Below are positions 5,429 to 6,075 of a stretch of 6,075 bases of DNA, one piece after another. The position numbers and the translations under genes are program-made. Location of the stretch: NCBI GenBank assembly GCA_005800865.1, contig SYEI01000381.1, forward strand, positions 1-6,075, in the 5' to 3' direction. This DNA comes from Bacteroidota bacterium. Lineage in GTDB: Bacteria > Bacteroidota > Bacteroidia > B-17B0 > Aurantibacillaceae. The notes under the pieces are model-generated. The model was given only the letters and a program-made list of their open reading frames with translations. It searched no databases and had not been told where the DNA came from. How positions within the stretch are numbered: the stretch's first letter is position 1; each line of letters opens with the position of its first letter.

Positions 5429-6075
5429 ATCCTAATATCATTAGCAATGCAATGCTTACCATAAAGATGGTGACAAACCATTTCAAAAATCCTAAAGTTG
5501 TTTTCTTTAATAATTTATTACCAATTAATGCACCTGAAAATGCAGCAGCTACAGCCATTAAAATTACGGTTGAATTATTTTGAACGTGGGTAAAATTAAA
5601 GGTCATCGCATAAATACTCATTCTTCCTACATCTACAATACAGGCAATAGCAGTACCGGTTGATACAAAAGTTTCTTTACTTAAATTTAATCTTACTAAA
5701 AAGGCACTGCGTAAGGCGCCTTGATGTCCGCTAAGCCCCCCGAAAAAACCACTTAGTAAACCACCTACGGTTAATTTACTTTCATTAAAACTTAAGTTTT
5801 TGAAATAAGGAATGATTTCAAATAACGAAAAGAAAATAATTAATGCCCCAATTAATACATTAAATAAAGTGATTTGAAAACTGTGGTTGTTTAATTGATA
5901 AGAATATAAATGAAGGGTGGGTTCTGACATCCTCTCTAATACCAAAGCTCCTAATAAGGCGGCTATTAATGACGGTATTCCGAATTTCAAAACCACTTTC
6001 CAATTAATATGTTTGTAAACTAGTCCAATTTTAAACGCATTATTCAAAAAATGAACAATGGCAGTTAATCCAACA
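5418..6075 (-). CDS. TSUP (TauE/SafE) family membrane permease, 5'-truncated by window edge
   Basis: This family of inner-membrane transporters is associated with export or uptake of sulfite, sulfoacetate, sulfonates or other organic anions; the substrate cannot be told here. The visible part is 218 residues. The frame is open to the window edge and starts VGLTAIVHFLNNAFKI, a family pattern found inside the protein, so the start lies outside and the TTG codon at 6047-6045 is not the start. The usual length is about 250 residues, so only a few dozen N-terminal residues are missing. Hydrophobic segments include FGIPSLIAALLGALVL, the stretch FNVLIGALIIFFSLFEIIP, a glycine-rich half-repeat GGLLSGFFGGLSGHQGALRS (typical TSUP signature), TAIACIVDVGRMSIYAM, VILMAVAAAFSGALIGN and a C-terminal helix ending ILGLLG. 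It converges on the phosphatase gene with a four-base overlap, so its expression is independent. Family assignment is firm. Confidence 0.9.
   Translation of the reverse strand, partial: VGLTAIVHFLNNAFKIGLVYKHINWKVVLKFGIPSLIAALLGALVLERMSEPTLHLYSYQLNNHSFQITLFNVLIGALIIFFSLFEIIPYFKNLSFNESKLTVGGLLSGFFGGLSGHQGALRSAFLVRLNLSKETFVSTGTAIACIVDVGRMSIYAMTFNFTHVQNNSTVILMAVAAAFSGALIGNKLLKKTTLGFLKWFVTIFMVSIALLMILGLLG

Noticed and set aside
5418..6047. Permease gene complete with a TTG start at 6047
   Set aside because: The frame continues to the window edge with family-like sequence (VGLTAIVHF), so the gene is cut, not complete.
1..6075. CRISPR array, insertion sequence, tRNA or rRNA gene, or phage remnant
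   Set aside because: I saw no direct repeats with spacers, transposase sequence, tRNA-like cloverleaf or integrase. The gene order is ordinary chromosomal.

Overview
The window is AT-rich and looks like the chromosome of a member of Bacteroidota, most probably a Flavobacteriaceae species. The evidence is the protein sequences (a ThrRS with an NCPHHC motif, a TPR-SpoIIE phosphatase with a signal peptide ending in FSQ, a TSUP permease with an SGHQGALRS motif), start codons preceded by A-rich leaders instead of Shine-Dalgarno sequences, and a promoter-like match to the Bacteroidota pattern TTTG-N19-TAnnTTTG. Genus and species cannot be told from this sequence alone.

Positions 1-2779 hold a classic translation operon, all on the + strand: thrS (5' end cut by the window edge), infC, rpmI and rplT, closed by a strong intrinsic terminator at 2746-2779. 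The genes supply threonyl-tRNA synthetase, initiation factor IF3 and ribosomal proteins bL35 and bL20. The main annotation point is the start of infC. Reading from the first conventional start codon (GTG at 1465) clips the protein. The real start is very probably the rare codon ATT at 1396, five bases after a perfect GGAGG. None of the other starts visible in this window has such a Shine-Dalgarno sequence. This fits the known AUU-based self-regulation of IF3.

Positions 2780-3339 hold a monocistronic-looking unit: a plausible promoter at 2854-2884, a 126-residue protein that looks like two degenerate cold-shock/OB-type domains in tandem, a double stop, and a perfect hairpin terminator at 3306-3339. 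The terminator ends exactly at the ATG of the next gene.

Positions 3340-5421 encode a 693-residue membrane-anchored sensor phosphatase: signal peptide, about eight TPR repeats predicted in the periplasm, one membrane helix, a short coiled coil and a cytoplasmic SpoIIE/PP2C domain with its metal-binding aspartates intact. No STAS or anti-sigma-kinase partner is encoded nearby. On the - strand, a TSUP (TauE/SafE) permease gene runs in from the right edge, with its 5' end outside the window. It meets the phosphatase gene tail to tail, overlapping by four bases inside a 10-bp perfect inverted repeat.

Most of the window is ordinary housekeeping sequence. I do not see a clear new multi-gene system. 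The points worth a second look are the infC start, the double cold-shock-like protein, the terminator that forms the whole leader of the phosphatase gene, and the inverted repeat holding both convergent stop codons.
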